A DNA stretch of 21,228 nt, taken from contig RFXC01000049.1 of the NCBI GenBank assembly GCA_009921765.1, positions 1 through 21,228 of the forward strand. Direction: 5' to 3'. The DNA comes from Betaproteobacteria bacterium (GTDB lineage: Bacteria > Pseudomonadota > Gammaproteobacteria > Burkholderiales > Burkholderiaceae). Numbering within the stretch: the first letter of the stretch is position 1; each line of letters opens with the position of its first letter. Made by a program: the position numbers and the translations under genes. Under the pieces are notes generated by a model. That model saw only the letters and a list, made by a program, of their open reading frames with translations, had not been told where the DNA came from and ran no database searches. Below, in pieces: positions 6,294 through 14,245 of this stretch.

Positions 6294-7409
6294 ATGATCT
6301 CCCCCAGCGTTTCTGCTCTGGTTGACGGCGAAGTCTATGTGCCCGGACTGCCCGCCGACCACCTGGTCGACACCTACGGCATTCCGGCCGATCAGATCTC
6401 CAAGCTGGGCTCAGCCGAAAATCCCCACGGCACGTCGCCGCTCGCGCGCCGCGCGGTTGAGCAGGTGCTGGACCGCATGTCGATCTACCCGGAATGGACC
6501 TCACGCCAGCTGCGCGAGGCCATCGCCCGCCGCTATGGGGTCACGCCCGAGGGCGTGGTCTGCGGTTCTGGCGAAACCGAGGTCATAGCGCTTGTCATCC
6601 GCGCTTTCGCAGGCCCGGGTGAACCGGTACTGATGCACGCGCCCTGCTTTCCGCTCTACCGCATCTTTGCCACCATGGAGAACCGAAAGCCGGTCTACAT
6701 CCCCATGGGCAAAGACTTCAATCTGGAGATGGACCGCTATCTCGATGCCCTGCGCAGCCGCCCGAAGATTGCGTTCCTCACCAGCCCACACAACCCAAGC
6801 GGTCAGCTGGTGTCCGAGGCCGACGTGCGGCGCGTGTGCGAAGCGGCCCACGAAGACACCCTGGTGGTGCTCGATGAAGCCTACATTCACTACAGCGAAA
6901 CCGAGGGTAGCGTCCATCTGCTTCGTGAATATTCCAACCTCATGGTGCTTCGCACCTTCTCCAAGGCCTACGGACTGGCGGGCCTGCGCGTGGGATTCGG
7001 CATGTCGGGCAACGCGGCGTTGATCGAGCCGCTGCGGCGCCTCAAGCCCACCTGGAATGTGGGTCAGCTGCAGCTCGCAGGGGCCATCGCCGGTCTTCAG
7101 GATGACGCACACGTCGAGCGCGCGGTGAAGACCATAGTGGAGATGCGCGGCTATGTCTCCCAGCAAATGGCCCGCATGACGCGGTTCCGGATGGTGCCCC
7201 ATTCGCGCGCCAATTTTTTCCTCACCGAAATTCTCGACCCGGCGCTGAATTCCGACATCGTCTTCGAGGAACTGCTCAAGCGCGGCGTCATCGTGAAGAA
7301 CGGCAACCACATCGAGGGACTGGGATCACGATACCTGCGGGTGGATCTCAACCTGAAGGTTCATATGGACCGTTTCCTCAACGCGTTAAACGACCTGCCC
7401 GCCCACTGA
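6294..7409 (+). CDS. Class I/II PLP aminotransferase, histidinol-phosphate aminotransferase (HisC)-like
   Basis: This 371-residue fold-type I aminotransferase has the HisC-like layout: SAENPHGTSPLARRAV near the N-terminus, YPEWTSRQLREAIARRYGV, SPHNPSG (N167), VVLDEAYIHY (D194, Y197) and the Schiff-base lysine K224 in RTFSKAYGLAGLRVGF. A GGAG ribosome site sits seven bases before the ATG. No other histidine-biosynthesis gene is present; neighbours are a divergent MocR regulator and downstream HyuA/HyuB and TRAP genes. It is therefore more likely a catabolic aminotransferase, or a HisC-fold enzyme acting on an amino acid phosphate or related compound, than the biosynthetic HisC. The C-terminal YLRVDLNLKVHMDRF supplies the expected arginine but differs from the usual HisC ending (R-I-S/T-V/I-G). 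A threonine-phosphate decarboxylase (CobD)-like reaction cannot be excluded from sequence, but no cobalamin genes are near. Confidence 0.9.
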   Translation: MISPSVSALVDGEVYVPGLPADHLVDTYGIPADQISKLGSAENPHGTSPLARRAVEQVLDRMSIYPEWTSRQLREAIARRYGVTPEGVVCGSGETEVIALVIRAFAGPGEPVLMHAPCFPLYRIFATMENRKPVYIPMGKDFNLEMDRYLDALRSRPKIAFLTSPHNPSGQLVSEADVRRVCEAAHEDTLVVLDEAYIHYSETEGSVHLLREYSNLMVLRTFSKAYGLAGLRVGFGMSGNAALIEPLRRLKPTWNVGQLQLAGAIAGLQDDAHVERAVKTIVEMRGYVSQQMARMTRFRMVPHSRANFFLTEILDPALNSDIVFEELLKRGVIVKNGNHIEGLGSRYLRVDLNLKVHMDRFLNALNDLPAH

Positions 7410-7421
7410 ACCCGTTTTGTG

Positions 7422-9554
7422 ATGACCCCGGGCGCACTGATCGGTATTGACGTCGGTGGCACGTTCACCGATGCGATCGTCTTCTCGCCGACCGACGGTC
7501 AGATCATTGCTGCGTTCAAGCTCCCCTCCACGCCCGCCGACCCTGCCAAGGCTGTTGTTGCAGCGCTCGAGCGCGTTGCGCAGACGGTAGCGCTTGCGCA
7601 GTCCACCGTCTGCCACGGCACCACGGTGGGGACGAACGCCTTGCTAGAGCGGAAGGGCACAAACCTCGCCCTGCTCGCAACGGAAGGCTTTACCGACGTC
7701 ATTGAATTGCGACGTCAGGATCGGCCAACGCTCTATGACCTTGACGTCCGAATCTCGGAGCCGCTGGTTGAGCACCACGCACGTGTGCCGGTTCGGGAAC
7801 GGTTGGACGCAAGCGGTCAGGTCATCACCCCGCTCGGCCAGGTCGACGAGCTGCTGGAGCGGCTGATCGCGCTGAATCCGCAAGCGATCGCCGTGAGTCT
7901 GCTCCATGCGTACACAAACCCCGTGCACGAGCGAGCGCTGGTCGAACGTATTCGCGCCGTGCTGCCAAATGCCTTTCTGAGCGTATCGAGCGATGTCTGC
8001 CCCGAATTGGGCGAGTACGAGCGAACCAGCACCACCGTGGTCAACGCCTATATCGGCCCCCCGGTCTCACACTATCTCGATCGGCTGGCGGGCAACACCG
8101 CAGGGCTTGGTGTCTCGCGCCTCCTCATCGTCAAGTCCAACGGCGGCTTGAGTGCAGCGCGCAATGCCAGCCGCTATCCGGTTCACCTGATCGAGTCGGG
8201 ACCTGCAGCCGGCATGATCGCGGCGGCCGCGTTCGCCCGTGCTACCAAACGCCCCAATCTCATCACCTTCGACATGGGCGGCACCACCGCCAAAGCCGGG
8301 CTGATTCGCGATGGCGAGGTTCAGGTCAGTGGCGAGTTCCGCGCTGATGCCGTTCGCGATGGTCGCCCGATTGGCGGATACCCCATTCGAAGCGCCGTGA
8401 TCGAGTTGCTTGAGATCGGCGCAGGCGGCGGCAGCCTGGCCTGGATCGATGCCGGCGGCGTGTTGAAGGTGGGACCGCAAAGCGCAGGCGCCGATCCGGG
8501 GCCGGCCTGCTATGGACGCGGGGGCACGCGCCCCACCGTCACCGATGCCCACGCCGCCCTCGGCACACTCAGCGAATCAGACTTCATCGGCACAGGCGTT
8601 GCCTTCTCGCGCGACAAGGCCGTTACTGCCGTCATGCAGCATGTGGCGCAGCCCATGGGCTGGAGCCTCGCACGCGCGGCCTGTGGAATCATCAATATCG
8701 CAGCCGCCAGCATGACCGAGATGGTCCGGCTGGTCACCGTTAGAAAAGGGCTGGACCCGCGCGGGTTTTCGCTCCTTGCCTCGGGCGGCGCCGGTCCACT
8801 GCATGCAGCGCTGGTCGGGCGCGAAGTGGGCGTCGCCGAAATCATTGTGCCTCCCTATCCAGGCATGTTTTCAGCAATTGGCGCCACGCTCGGAAACATC
8901 CGGCATGATCTGTCGCAGGCATTGCTCGCGCCGCTATCGGCGCTGTCTGCATCCCAGCTGGAAACCGCATTCAGCGCCCTCACCGCACGCGCGCAGCAGC
9001 TGCTCGACGCCGAGGGCGCGCAGAAACTGCCCGTTCGAATGAAGCGCCATGCAGAATTGCGCTTTGCCGGACAGCTCTTCGAATTGAGGGTGGATCTGGA
9101 CGCTGCAGCAGCGCCCCTTCCCTCGCTTCATGACATCGACGCTGCGTTCAGGCAGGCCTATCTGCGCGAATTCGCGATCGAGCTCCCGAATGCCACGGTT
9201 CAGTTGGTCAGACTCGGGCTGGTCGCCGAAGCCGACCTCGCCTCTCCTGCACGGCACCTCTTCCAGCCATTCGGACGGTCGGATCCGGTGACCGCGACAG
9301 CCATCGATCACCGTGCGGTGCTCGCCGAGGACGGCAGCACGCTCACTGTTCCAGTGTTCGGTGCGTCAGATCATCCACTCATTCAAACCAGCGGCCCAGC
9401 ACTGTTTATCCAGGCAGGCGCCACCGTCTGGATTCCGGACGGCATGACTGCGCAGCGCGGACCGGATGGCTGTCTGGTGATTCGCGCCCAGGCCTCGATT
9501 ACCCAAGCGTCTGAGGCAGTTGCGGGCCCCGGCACTCAGGAGCCCATGCCATGA
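7422..9554 (+). CDS. hyuA: Hydantoinase A / 5-oxoprolinase-family subunit (HyuA-like)
   Basis: This 710-residue protein is a full-length HyuA-type subunit, related to N-methylhydantoinase A, 5-oxoprolinase and the acetone/acetophenone carboxylase subunits. The actin-like ATP-binding blocks are clear: IGIDVGGTFTDAIVF at the N-terminus, VCHGTTVGTNALLERKG (about 63-79), SNGGLS (239-244), ITFDMGGTTAKAGLIRDGE (281-299) and the glycine-rich EIGAGGGSLAWIDAGG segment. The family uses ATP to activate the substrate for opening of a cyclic amide or for carboxylation, together with the B subunit. The start is ambiguous (GTG 7419 or ATG 7422), with no good ribosome site and only a 12-base gap from the aminotransferase stop, so translational coupling is likely. 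The stop overlaps the B-subunit start (ATGA). Aspartate or hydantoin derivatives are possible substrates; a carboxylase role is not excluded. Confidence 0.92.
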   Translation: MTPGALIGIDVGGTFTDAIVFSPTDGQIIAAFKLPSTPADPAKAVVAALERVAQTVALAQSTVCHGTTVGTNALLERKGTNLALLATEGFTDVIELRRQDRPTLYDLDVRISEPLVEHHARVPVRERLDASGQVITPLGQVDELLERLIALNPQAIAVSLLHAYTNPVHERALVERIRAVLPNAFLSVSSDVCPELGEYERTSTTVVNAYIGPPVSHYLDRLAGNTAGLGVSRLLIVKSNGGLSAARNASRYPVHLIESGPAAGMIAAAAFARATKRPNLITFDMGGTTAKAGLIRDGEVQVSGEFRADAVRDGRPIGGYPIRSAVIELLEIGAGGGSLAWIDAGGVLKVGPQSAGADPGPACYGRGGTRPTVTDAHAALGTLSESDFIGTGVAFSRDKAVTAVMQHVAQPMGWSLARAACGIINIAAASMTEMVRLVTVRKGLDPRGFSLLASGGAGPLHAALVGREVGVAEIIVPPYPGMFSAIGATLGNIRHDLSQALLAPLSALSASQLETAFSALTARAQQLLDAEGAQKLPVRMKRHAELRFAGQLFELRVDLDAAAAPLPSLHDIDAAFRQAYLREFAIELPNATVQLVRLGLVAEADLASPARHLFQPFGRSDPVTATAIDHRAVLAEDGSTLTVPVFGASDHPLIQTSGPALFIQAGATVWIPDGMTAQRGPDGCLVIRAQASITQASEAVAGPGTQEPMP

Positions 9555-11152
9555 CTGACTCAACACCCAACCTGCTCGACTCCGACCCGGTCAGTTTCGA
9601 AGTCATCAAGAACGCGCTCTACGCCATTTGCGCCGACATGAAGTCGGTCATCATGCGCACCTCATTCTCGCCGCTGCTCAGTCTCTCGGCCGATTTGTCC
9701 TGCGCCATCCTCGATACCCACTGCCAGGTCGTTGCGCAAGGCGTCGATATTCCGGTGCATCTTGGCGCTGCCGGCTTGAGCGGCGCGGCAGCGGTCAAGG
9801 CATTTCCGCTCGAGTCGTGGCACGAAGGCGATGCGGTGTTGCTGAATGACCCGTACGAGGGCGGCACGCACCTGCCCGACATGTCGCTGGTGACGCCGCT
9901 GTTTGGCGAGGGCGTACTGCTTGGCTTTGTCATCAGCCGATTGCATTGGCCCGACATCGGAGGCATTGCTGCGGGCAGTTCCAGCGTGTGCGACGAGATC
10001 ATCAAGGAAGGCCTGCGCGTGCCGCCGGTTCGAATCATCGAGCGAGGCCAAACCCGCAACGATCTGCTGCAACTGATTCTCGCAAACGTCCGCATCCCCC
10101 AAGACCGGCTTGGCGACTTTCGGGCAGCGCAGGCTGGACACGCACGCGCCACCGAGCGTGTAGGCCAGCTGTGCGCGCGCTATGGCGCAGTGGTGGTGGG
10201 TGCCGTCATGGCGCAAACGCAAACCTATAGCGCGCGCCTGGTCAAAGACCGCTTGTCGAAGCTCGCTGATGCGGTGGTTGAGCATGAAGAGCAGCTTGAC
10301 GGTGACGGCCTTGACCCGCTATGCAGACCGCTCATCAGGGTACGAATCACCAAGCAGGCAGGTTCACTCCACTTTGACTTCAGCGGTTCATCGGCTTGCG
10401 TACCGGGGCCGATCAACGCGCCCTTCCCGGTCACCAGCGCGGCTGTCTATTACACCGTGCTCAGCTTTCTCGGTGGCGACATCGCGCCCAACGCAGGCGT
10501 CTACGCCGATGTGCGCATCACCGCGCCTGCGGGTTCCATCGTGAATGCCGCCTATCCGGCACCCGTCGTGGCAGCCAACACCGAAACCTCCAACCGACTG
10601 GTCGATATCCTGTTTGGCGCCCTGGCCAAGGCCTGGCCCGAGGTGGTTCCAGGCGGCAGCTACGGGTCGGCTTGCGTCTATACCCTGGGCGGCACCGATC
10701 CGCGCTCCGGCAGGCGCTTCGTTCACTATGAAACCGTGGGCGGAGGGGGCGGTGCCACGGCTTCAGGCCCTGGCGCGCACGGCATTCGCGTTCACATGGG
10801 CAACACCATGAATCTGCCGATCGAAAATGTCGAAGCTCAGATTCCGGTGCGCTTTCTTGAATACTCGATTCTTCGAGAATCCGGCGGCGCGGGACGACAT
10901 GCAGGTGGATGCGGTGTGAGGAAATCGCTCATGTCGCTTGCGGACGGTGTGCAGGCCTCGGTACTGGGCGAGCGAACCGAAACACCCGCCCGCGGGGCCG
11001 CGGGTGCGCAGGACGGCAACCGCGCGCGTTTCCGATGGGTTCGCGGCGGAACCTCGACCGAGCTCGGTGCCAAGAGTGGTCCACATCGGTTGAATGCGGG
11101 CGATGTGCTGGAACTCAACACCGCAGGCGGTGGGGGTTGGGGTCAGCGGTAG
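9551..11152 (+). CDS. hyuB: Hydantoinase B / 5-oxoprolinase-family subunit (HyuB-like)
   Basis: This 533-residue partner of HyuA is of usual length for the HyuB family. Diagnostic blocks are DPVSFEVIKNALYAICADMK at the N-terminus, LLNDPYEGGTHLPDMSLVTP (about 97-116), and SRLHWPDIGGIAAGS (129-143), where family members carry H-x-x-D-I-G-G metal-site residues (here H132, D135). A C-terminal glycine-rich LNTAGGGGWG completes the pattern. A and B subunits together catalyse ATP-dependent hydrolysis of hydantoins or 5-oxoproline, or ketone carboxylation, in the cytoplasm. The ATG overlaps the HyuA stop (ATGA at 9551-9554), as expected for equal subunit synthesis. No third (gamma) subunit of the acetone-carboxylase type is adjacent, which favours the hydantoinase/oxoprolinase side of the family. 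Confidence 0.92.
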   Translation: MTDSTPNLLDSDPVSFEVIKNALYAICADMKSVIMRTSFSPLLSLSADLSCAILDTHCQVVAQGVDIPVHLGAAGLSGAAAVKAFPLESWHEGDAVLLNDPYEGGTHLPDMSLVTPLFGEGVLLGFVISRLHWPDIGGIAAGSSSVCDEIIKEGLRVPPVRIIERGQTRNDLLQLILANVRIPQDRLGDFRAAQAGHARATERVGQLCARYGAVVVGAVMAQTQTYSARLVKDRLSKLADAVVEHEEQLDGDGLDPLCRPLIRVRITKQAGSLHFDFSGSSACVPGPINAPFPVTSAAVYYTVLSFLGGDIAPNAGVYADVRITAPAGSIVNAAYPAPVVAANTETSNRLVDILFGALAKAWPEVVPGGSYGSACVYTLGGTDPRSGRRFVHYETVGGGGGATASGPGAHGIRVHMGNTMNLPIENVEAQIPVRFLEYSILRESGGAGRHAGGCGVRKSLMSLADGVQASVLGERTETPARGAAGAQDGNRARFRWVRGGTSTELGAKSGPHRLNAGDVLELNTAGGGGWGQR

Positions 11153-11239
11153 CGCGATCTTTCACTCCGCGCCTGTTCTCATGGCCCGCAGCAGTAAATC
11201 GTGGTATCAATCGGCTCGCATCCCGGCATCAGCCGCGGG

Positions 11240-11264
11240 GACTTGCAACACGAAACTGCAAGTC
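11240..11264. promoter_or_regulatory. 8-bp perfect inverted repeat in the hyuB-dctP gap
   Basis: GACTTGCA (11240-11247) and TGCAAGTC (11257-11264) are perfect complements separated by nine bases, 31 bases before the dctP ATG in a 143-base gap. It could be a regulator operator or an mRNA hairpin in the leader. The rest of the gap (11153-11239) shows only a short GGC-ATCA-GCC stem at about 11225-11234 and nothing else I can assign. Confidence 0.35.
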
Positions 11265-11295
11265 ACGACATCATCATCACACCGGAGACACACGC

Positions 11296-12369
11296 ATGGC
11301 TTTCCGCTTCAAGTCCGCGCTCGCCGCGGGCGCGCTTTCGCTCGCAAGCGTATTCGCACCCGCCACCCAGGCCGAGACCTTCAAGGTCACGTTCAGCGCA
11401 GCGCATGGCCCGCAGTTGCCCTGGATCGGCATGATCGAGAACTTCTACATGCCCGAGGTGGACAAGCGGCTGAAGGAAGCGGGCGGCAAGCACAGCATAG
11501 TCTGGAACAAGGCCTTCAGCGGCACGCTCGCCAAAGTGGGCGGTGAGCTCGATGCAGTGAGCAACGGCGTGGCCGAGATGGGCTATGTCTACACCATCTT
11601 CGAGCCTGCAAAACTGCCGCTGCTGGCCGTGTGCTTCATGGCACCCTTTGGAAGCGATGATCCGCGCGTGCTGAACAAGATCATGTTCGAGATGCATCAG
11701 GAGCTGCCCGAGCTCGCGAGCCAGTGGACGCGTCACAACCAGATCTTCCTGGCAGCGGTTTCCACCGACACCGACTACCTGCTCACCAATTTCCCCGTCA
11801 ACAGCATTGCTGACCTGAAAGGCCGCAAGTTGGGCGCTGCAGGCTCGCTTTCGCTCTGGGCCAACGGCATCGGAGCGGTACCGGTTCAGGGCGACTTCGC
11901 CACCCACTTCAACAACATCAAGACTGGCGTCTACGACGGCCTGATCGCCTTCACCACCGGCATGTATCCGCCCAAGCTCCACACTGTGGCACCATTTGCC
12001 ACCCGCGTTGATCTGGGATCGATGATGATTGGCGCGCTCACCATCAACAAGGCCTTCCACGATCGCCTCCCGCCCGATGTCCAAAGAATCCTGAAGGACG
12101 TTGGCAAGGAATACAACGACCGCATTGCCAACACACTCCTGGGACTGGCGGCCACCTTCGAGAAAAGAATGGCTGACGAGGGCACCAAATTCTCGAAGCT
12201 GTCAGCTGACGAGCGGCTCAAGTGGGCCACCACCATGCCCAACATCGCCAGGAACTGGGCCGATACCAATGCCAAGCGCGGCCTCCCGGCGCCGGTGGTG
12301 TTGAACGCCTACATGAAGAAGCTGCGCGACCACAACGTTCCGCTCGCCCGTGAGTGGGACAAAAACTGA
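11296..12369 (+). CDS. dctP: TRAP transporter substrate-binding protein (DctP family)
   Basis: This 357-residue periplasmic solute receptor of a TRAP transporter captures an organic anion and delivers it to the DctQM membrane complex for sodium-driven uptake. It begins with a clear signal peptide (basic start MAFRFK, hydrophobic core, APATQA before ETFKV; predicted cut after A26). Typical family blocks follow: KAFSGTLAKVGGELDAVSNGVAEMGYVYT (about 72-100), DLKGRKLGAAGS (173-184), IKTGVYDGLIAF (208-219) and VDLGSMMIGALTINKAFHDRLPPDVQRIL. A GGAG site lies nine bases before the ATG. The arginine normally found after DLKG-x-K-[LI], which clamps the ligand carboxylate, is replaced by glycine (G180), so the ligand may be bound differently. 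A hairpin after the stop may boost its expression relative to the membrane genes. Confidence 0.93.
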   Translation: MAFRFKSALAAGALSLASVFAPATQAETFKVTFSAAHGPQLPWIGMIENFYMPEVDKRLKEAGGKHSIVWNKAFSGTLAKVGGELDAVSNGVAEMGYVYTIFEPAKLPLLAVCFMAPFGSDDPRVLNKIMFEMHQELPELASQWTRHNQIFLAAVSTDTDYLLTNFPVNSIADLKGRKLGAAGSLSLWANGIGAVPVQGDFATHFNNIKTGVYDGLIAFTTGMYPPKLHTVAPFATRVDLGSMMIGALTINKAFHDRLPPDVQRILKDVGKEYNDRIANTLLGLAATFEKRMADEGTKFSKLSADERLKWATTMPNIARNWADTNAKRGLPAPVVLNAYMKKLRDHNVPLAREWDKN

Positions 12370-12395
12370 CAGGCCCCGCGCGCACCACCCCGCAA

Positions 12396-12418
12396 GGACC
12401 AGGCGCGAAGCCTGGTCC
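12396..12418 (+). ncRNA. Intercistronic mRNA hairpin between TRAP binding-protein and membrane genes
   Basis: GGACCAGGC (12396-12404), loop GCGAA, and GCCTGGTCC (12410-12418) form a perfect 9-bp stem between dctP and dctQ. The loop fits the GNRNA pentaloop pattern. No T-run follows, so it is unlikely to be a full terminator. Hairpins at this place in binding-protein operons commonly protect the upstream mRNA or weaken read-through, giving excess periplasmic receptor. It is a structural element, not a separate RNA gene. Confidence 0.55.
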
Positions 12419-12428
12419 GCCACCAACC

Positions 12429-12935
12429 ATGTCACGACTTACGGATCTCTTCAGCCGCGCTCTGCTGCTGCTCAATTCCATTGGTACGGTCTGGATCTTC
12501 ATTCTCATGATCGTGATCGTCACCGACGTGATCGGGCGAACGGTCTTCACGCGCCCGCTTCCGGGCGTGCCTGAGCTGGTGAGCTTGTCGATCGTGGGTA
12601 TCGTGTTTTTACAGATCGGGCAGGCGCTTCGCTCGGGTCGCATCACCCGGGTGGACATCCTCATTGAGTACCTCGATCGGCGGGTGCCGCGACTGTCCGC
12701 ATTGATGCAAGGCGTGTTTGGTCTGCTGGGGCTCGCCCTCTTTGTCGCGCTTTACCAAGCCTGCCTGCCGCTGTTTCTGCGCGCCTGGACGAACGGCGAC
12801 TATGTAGGGGTCGAGGGCTACATCACCTACCCGATATGGCCTGTTCGGCTGTTCATGCTGATCGGCTGCGTTGGAGCGGCGATTCAATATGCGCTCTTTG
12901 CCGCCAGCGACTTTGCAAGGATGTTCAAGCGATGA
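12429..12935 (+). CDS. dctQ: TRAP transporter small permease subunit (DctQ family)
   Basis: This 168-residue integral membrane protein has four predicted membrane segments (about 14-34, 48-66, 91-113, 133-156), the usual DctQ topology. The DVIGRTVFTRPLPGVPEL loop after the first helix and GQALRSGRITRVDIL after the second are typical of the family. It pairs with the large subunit in the inner membrane and is needed for uptake, though its exact mechanistic role is less clear. I chose the ATG at 12429 (MSRLTDLFSR) because upstream in-frame sequence is proline-rich, low in hydrophobicity and contains the hairpin at 12396-12418. No strong ribosome site is visible. The stop overlaps the DctM start (ATGA at 12932-12935). 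Confidence 0.92.
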   Translation: MSRLTDLFSRALLLLNSIGTVWIFILMIVIVTDVIGRTVFTRPLPGVPELVSLSIVGIVFLQIGQALRSGRITRVDILIEYLDRRVPRLSALMQGVFGLLGLALFVALYQACLPLFLRAWTNGDYVGVEGYITYPIWPVRLFMLIGCVGAAIQYALFAASDFARMFKR

Positions 12936-14245
12936 CAGGCGTTGAAATCGCAGGCCTGTCAATTCTGTCGATCCTGGTGCTGATCTACAGCGGACTGCAT
13001 GTACCGGTGGCGTTTTGCCTGGTGTCCCTGGTCGGCGTATGGGCCATCAAGGGCAGCTTCGCCCAGGCCTCGGCGCTCCTCGGAATGGCTGCCTCCGATG
13101 CGGTGGCCTCCTACGACTTCGGCGTCATTCCGCTCTTTGTGCTGATGGGTCTGCTTGTCAGCGTTGCCGATCTGGGCCGCGATGCCTTCCTGGCTGCCAA
13201 TGCGCTTCTCGGGCGGCTGCGAGGCGGTCTGGGCGTGGCCACCGTCGCCGCCAATGCAGTGTTCGCGGCGGTCACCGGCGTCTCCATTGCCTCGGCAGCC
13301 GTATTCACCAAAGTGGCGGTGCCCGAGATGATCAATCTCGGCTATCGGCCGCGGTTTGCAGTGGGCGTGGTGGCAGGCAGCTCGGTGCTGGGCATGCTGA
13401 TTCCGCCCAGTTTGCTGCTCATCATCTACGGCTTGCTCTCGCAGCAATCGATCGGCGACCTGTTCATCGCGGGAATCGTGCCGGGCTTGCTGCTCTCGCT
13501 CCTGTTCTGCATCTACATCGTCCTCACCGCAACATTCAAACCCGAGGGCATGTTTCAGTCGACAACCGGTGCTGTACCCAGCGCCGAGATGTCGCTGGGC
13601 CAGATTTCCAAGCTCCTCACCCCGCTCATCATTCTGGCGGGGCTCGTGATCGGTGGCATTTATGCAGGCTGGTTCACTGCCACCGAATCGGGTGCCATGG
13701 GTGCACTCGGCGCATTCATTCTGGCAGGGCTCCGCCGAAAGCTCAGCTGGCAGGGCCTCTGGAAGGTGCTGGTTGAAACCGGTCAGGTTACGGTTGCGAT
13801 CCTGTTCGTCATCATCGCAGCCAACATCTACACCCGGCTGATTGCGCTGTCGGGGCTTCCGAATGTCTTGAATGAGGTGGTGGTGGCGGCCAATCTCGGG
13901 TTTATCGGCCTGCTCCTGATCTATGCGTTCCTGATCGTGCTGCTTGGAACCATTCTGGATGGCGTGTCGATCATGCTCATCATGGTGCCCATGTTCCTGC
14001 CGCTCCTCGCGCCCCACAACATCGATCTGATCTGGTTCGGAATCGTGACGGTGGTGGCAGTGGAAATCGGACTGCTCACCCCGCCCTTCGGGCTCTCTGC
14101 CTTCGTCATCAAGAGCACGCTTGCCGACAGCCGGATTTCGCTAGGCGAGATTTTCCGGGGCGCCGCACCGTTTGCCATCATCATGGGCGTGCTGCTGCTT
14201 GCCATCATCTTCATCCCGTCTATTGCTACCGTACTGGTACGGTAG
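12932..14245 (+). CDS. dctM: TRAP transporter large permease subunit (DctM family)
   Basis: This 437-residue membrane protein has many hydrophobic segments, of the length and layout of DctM (about 11-12 helices), the sodium-coupled transport channel of TRAP systems. Family landmarks are FGVIPLFVLMGLLVS (about 64-78), the conserved FAAVTGVSIASAAVFTKVAVPEMINLGY re-entrant segment, GSSVLGMLIPPSLLLIIYG, TATESGAMGALGAFI and GTILDGVSIMLIMVPMFLPLL. The ATG at 12932 overlaps the DctQ stop by ATGA, so the two are translationally coupled. The final codons and stop lie inside a 12-bp inverted repeat (14223-14248) that probably marks the transcription end. Together with dctP and dctQ this makes a complete, unfused DctPQM system; its ligand is not identified but may be a substrate of HyuAB upstream. 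Confidence 0.94.
   Translation: MTGVEIAGLSILSILVLIYSGLHVPVAFCLVSLVGVWAIKGSFAQASALLGMAASDAVASYDFGVIPLFVLMGLLVSVADLGRDAFLAANALLGRLRGGLGVATVAANAVFAAVTGVSIASAAVFTKVAVPEMINLGYRPRFAVGVVAGSSVLGMLIPPSLLLIIYGLLSQQSIGDLFIAGIVPGLLLSLLFCIYIVLTATFKPEGMFQSTTGAVPSAEMSLGQISKLLTPLIILAGLVIGGIYAGWFTATESGAMGALGAFILAGLRRKLSWQGLWKVLVETGQVTVAILFVIIAANIYTRLIALSGLPNVLNEVVVAANLGFIGLLLIYAFLIVLLGTILDGVSIMLIMVPMFLPLLAPHNIDLIWFGIVTVVAVEIGLLTPPFGLSAFVIKSTLADSRISLGEIFRGAAPFAIIMGVLLLAIIFIPSIATVLVR

Noticed and set aside
7422..11152. Acetone or acetophenone carboxylase
   Set aside because: HyuA/HyuB-type subunits are shared, but no gamma subunit or other carboxylase subunit lies adjacent and the context is amino-acid-like; kept only as an alternative.
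10909..11295. N-terminal extension of the dctP frame by 129 residues
   Set aside because: The extension overlaps hyuB, is arginine-rich and would bury the signal peptide; the ATG at 11296 has GGAG and starts the signal peptide directly.
12959..14017. A 352-residue open frame on the minus strand
   Set aside because: Antisense shadow of dctM; the translation is His/Gln/Glu-rich with no domain pattern, whereas the plus strand encodes an unmistakable membrane transporter.
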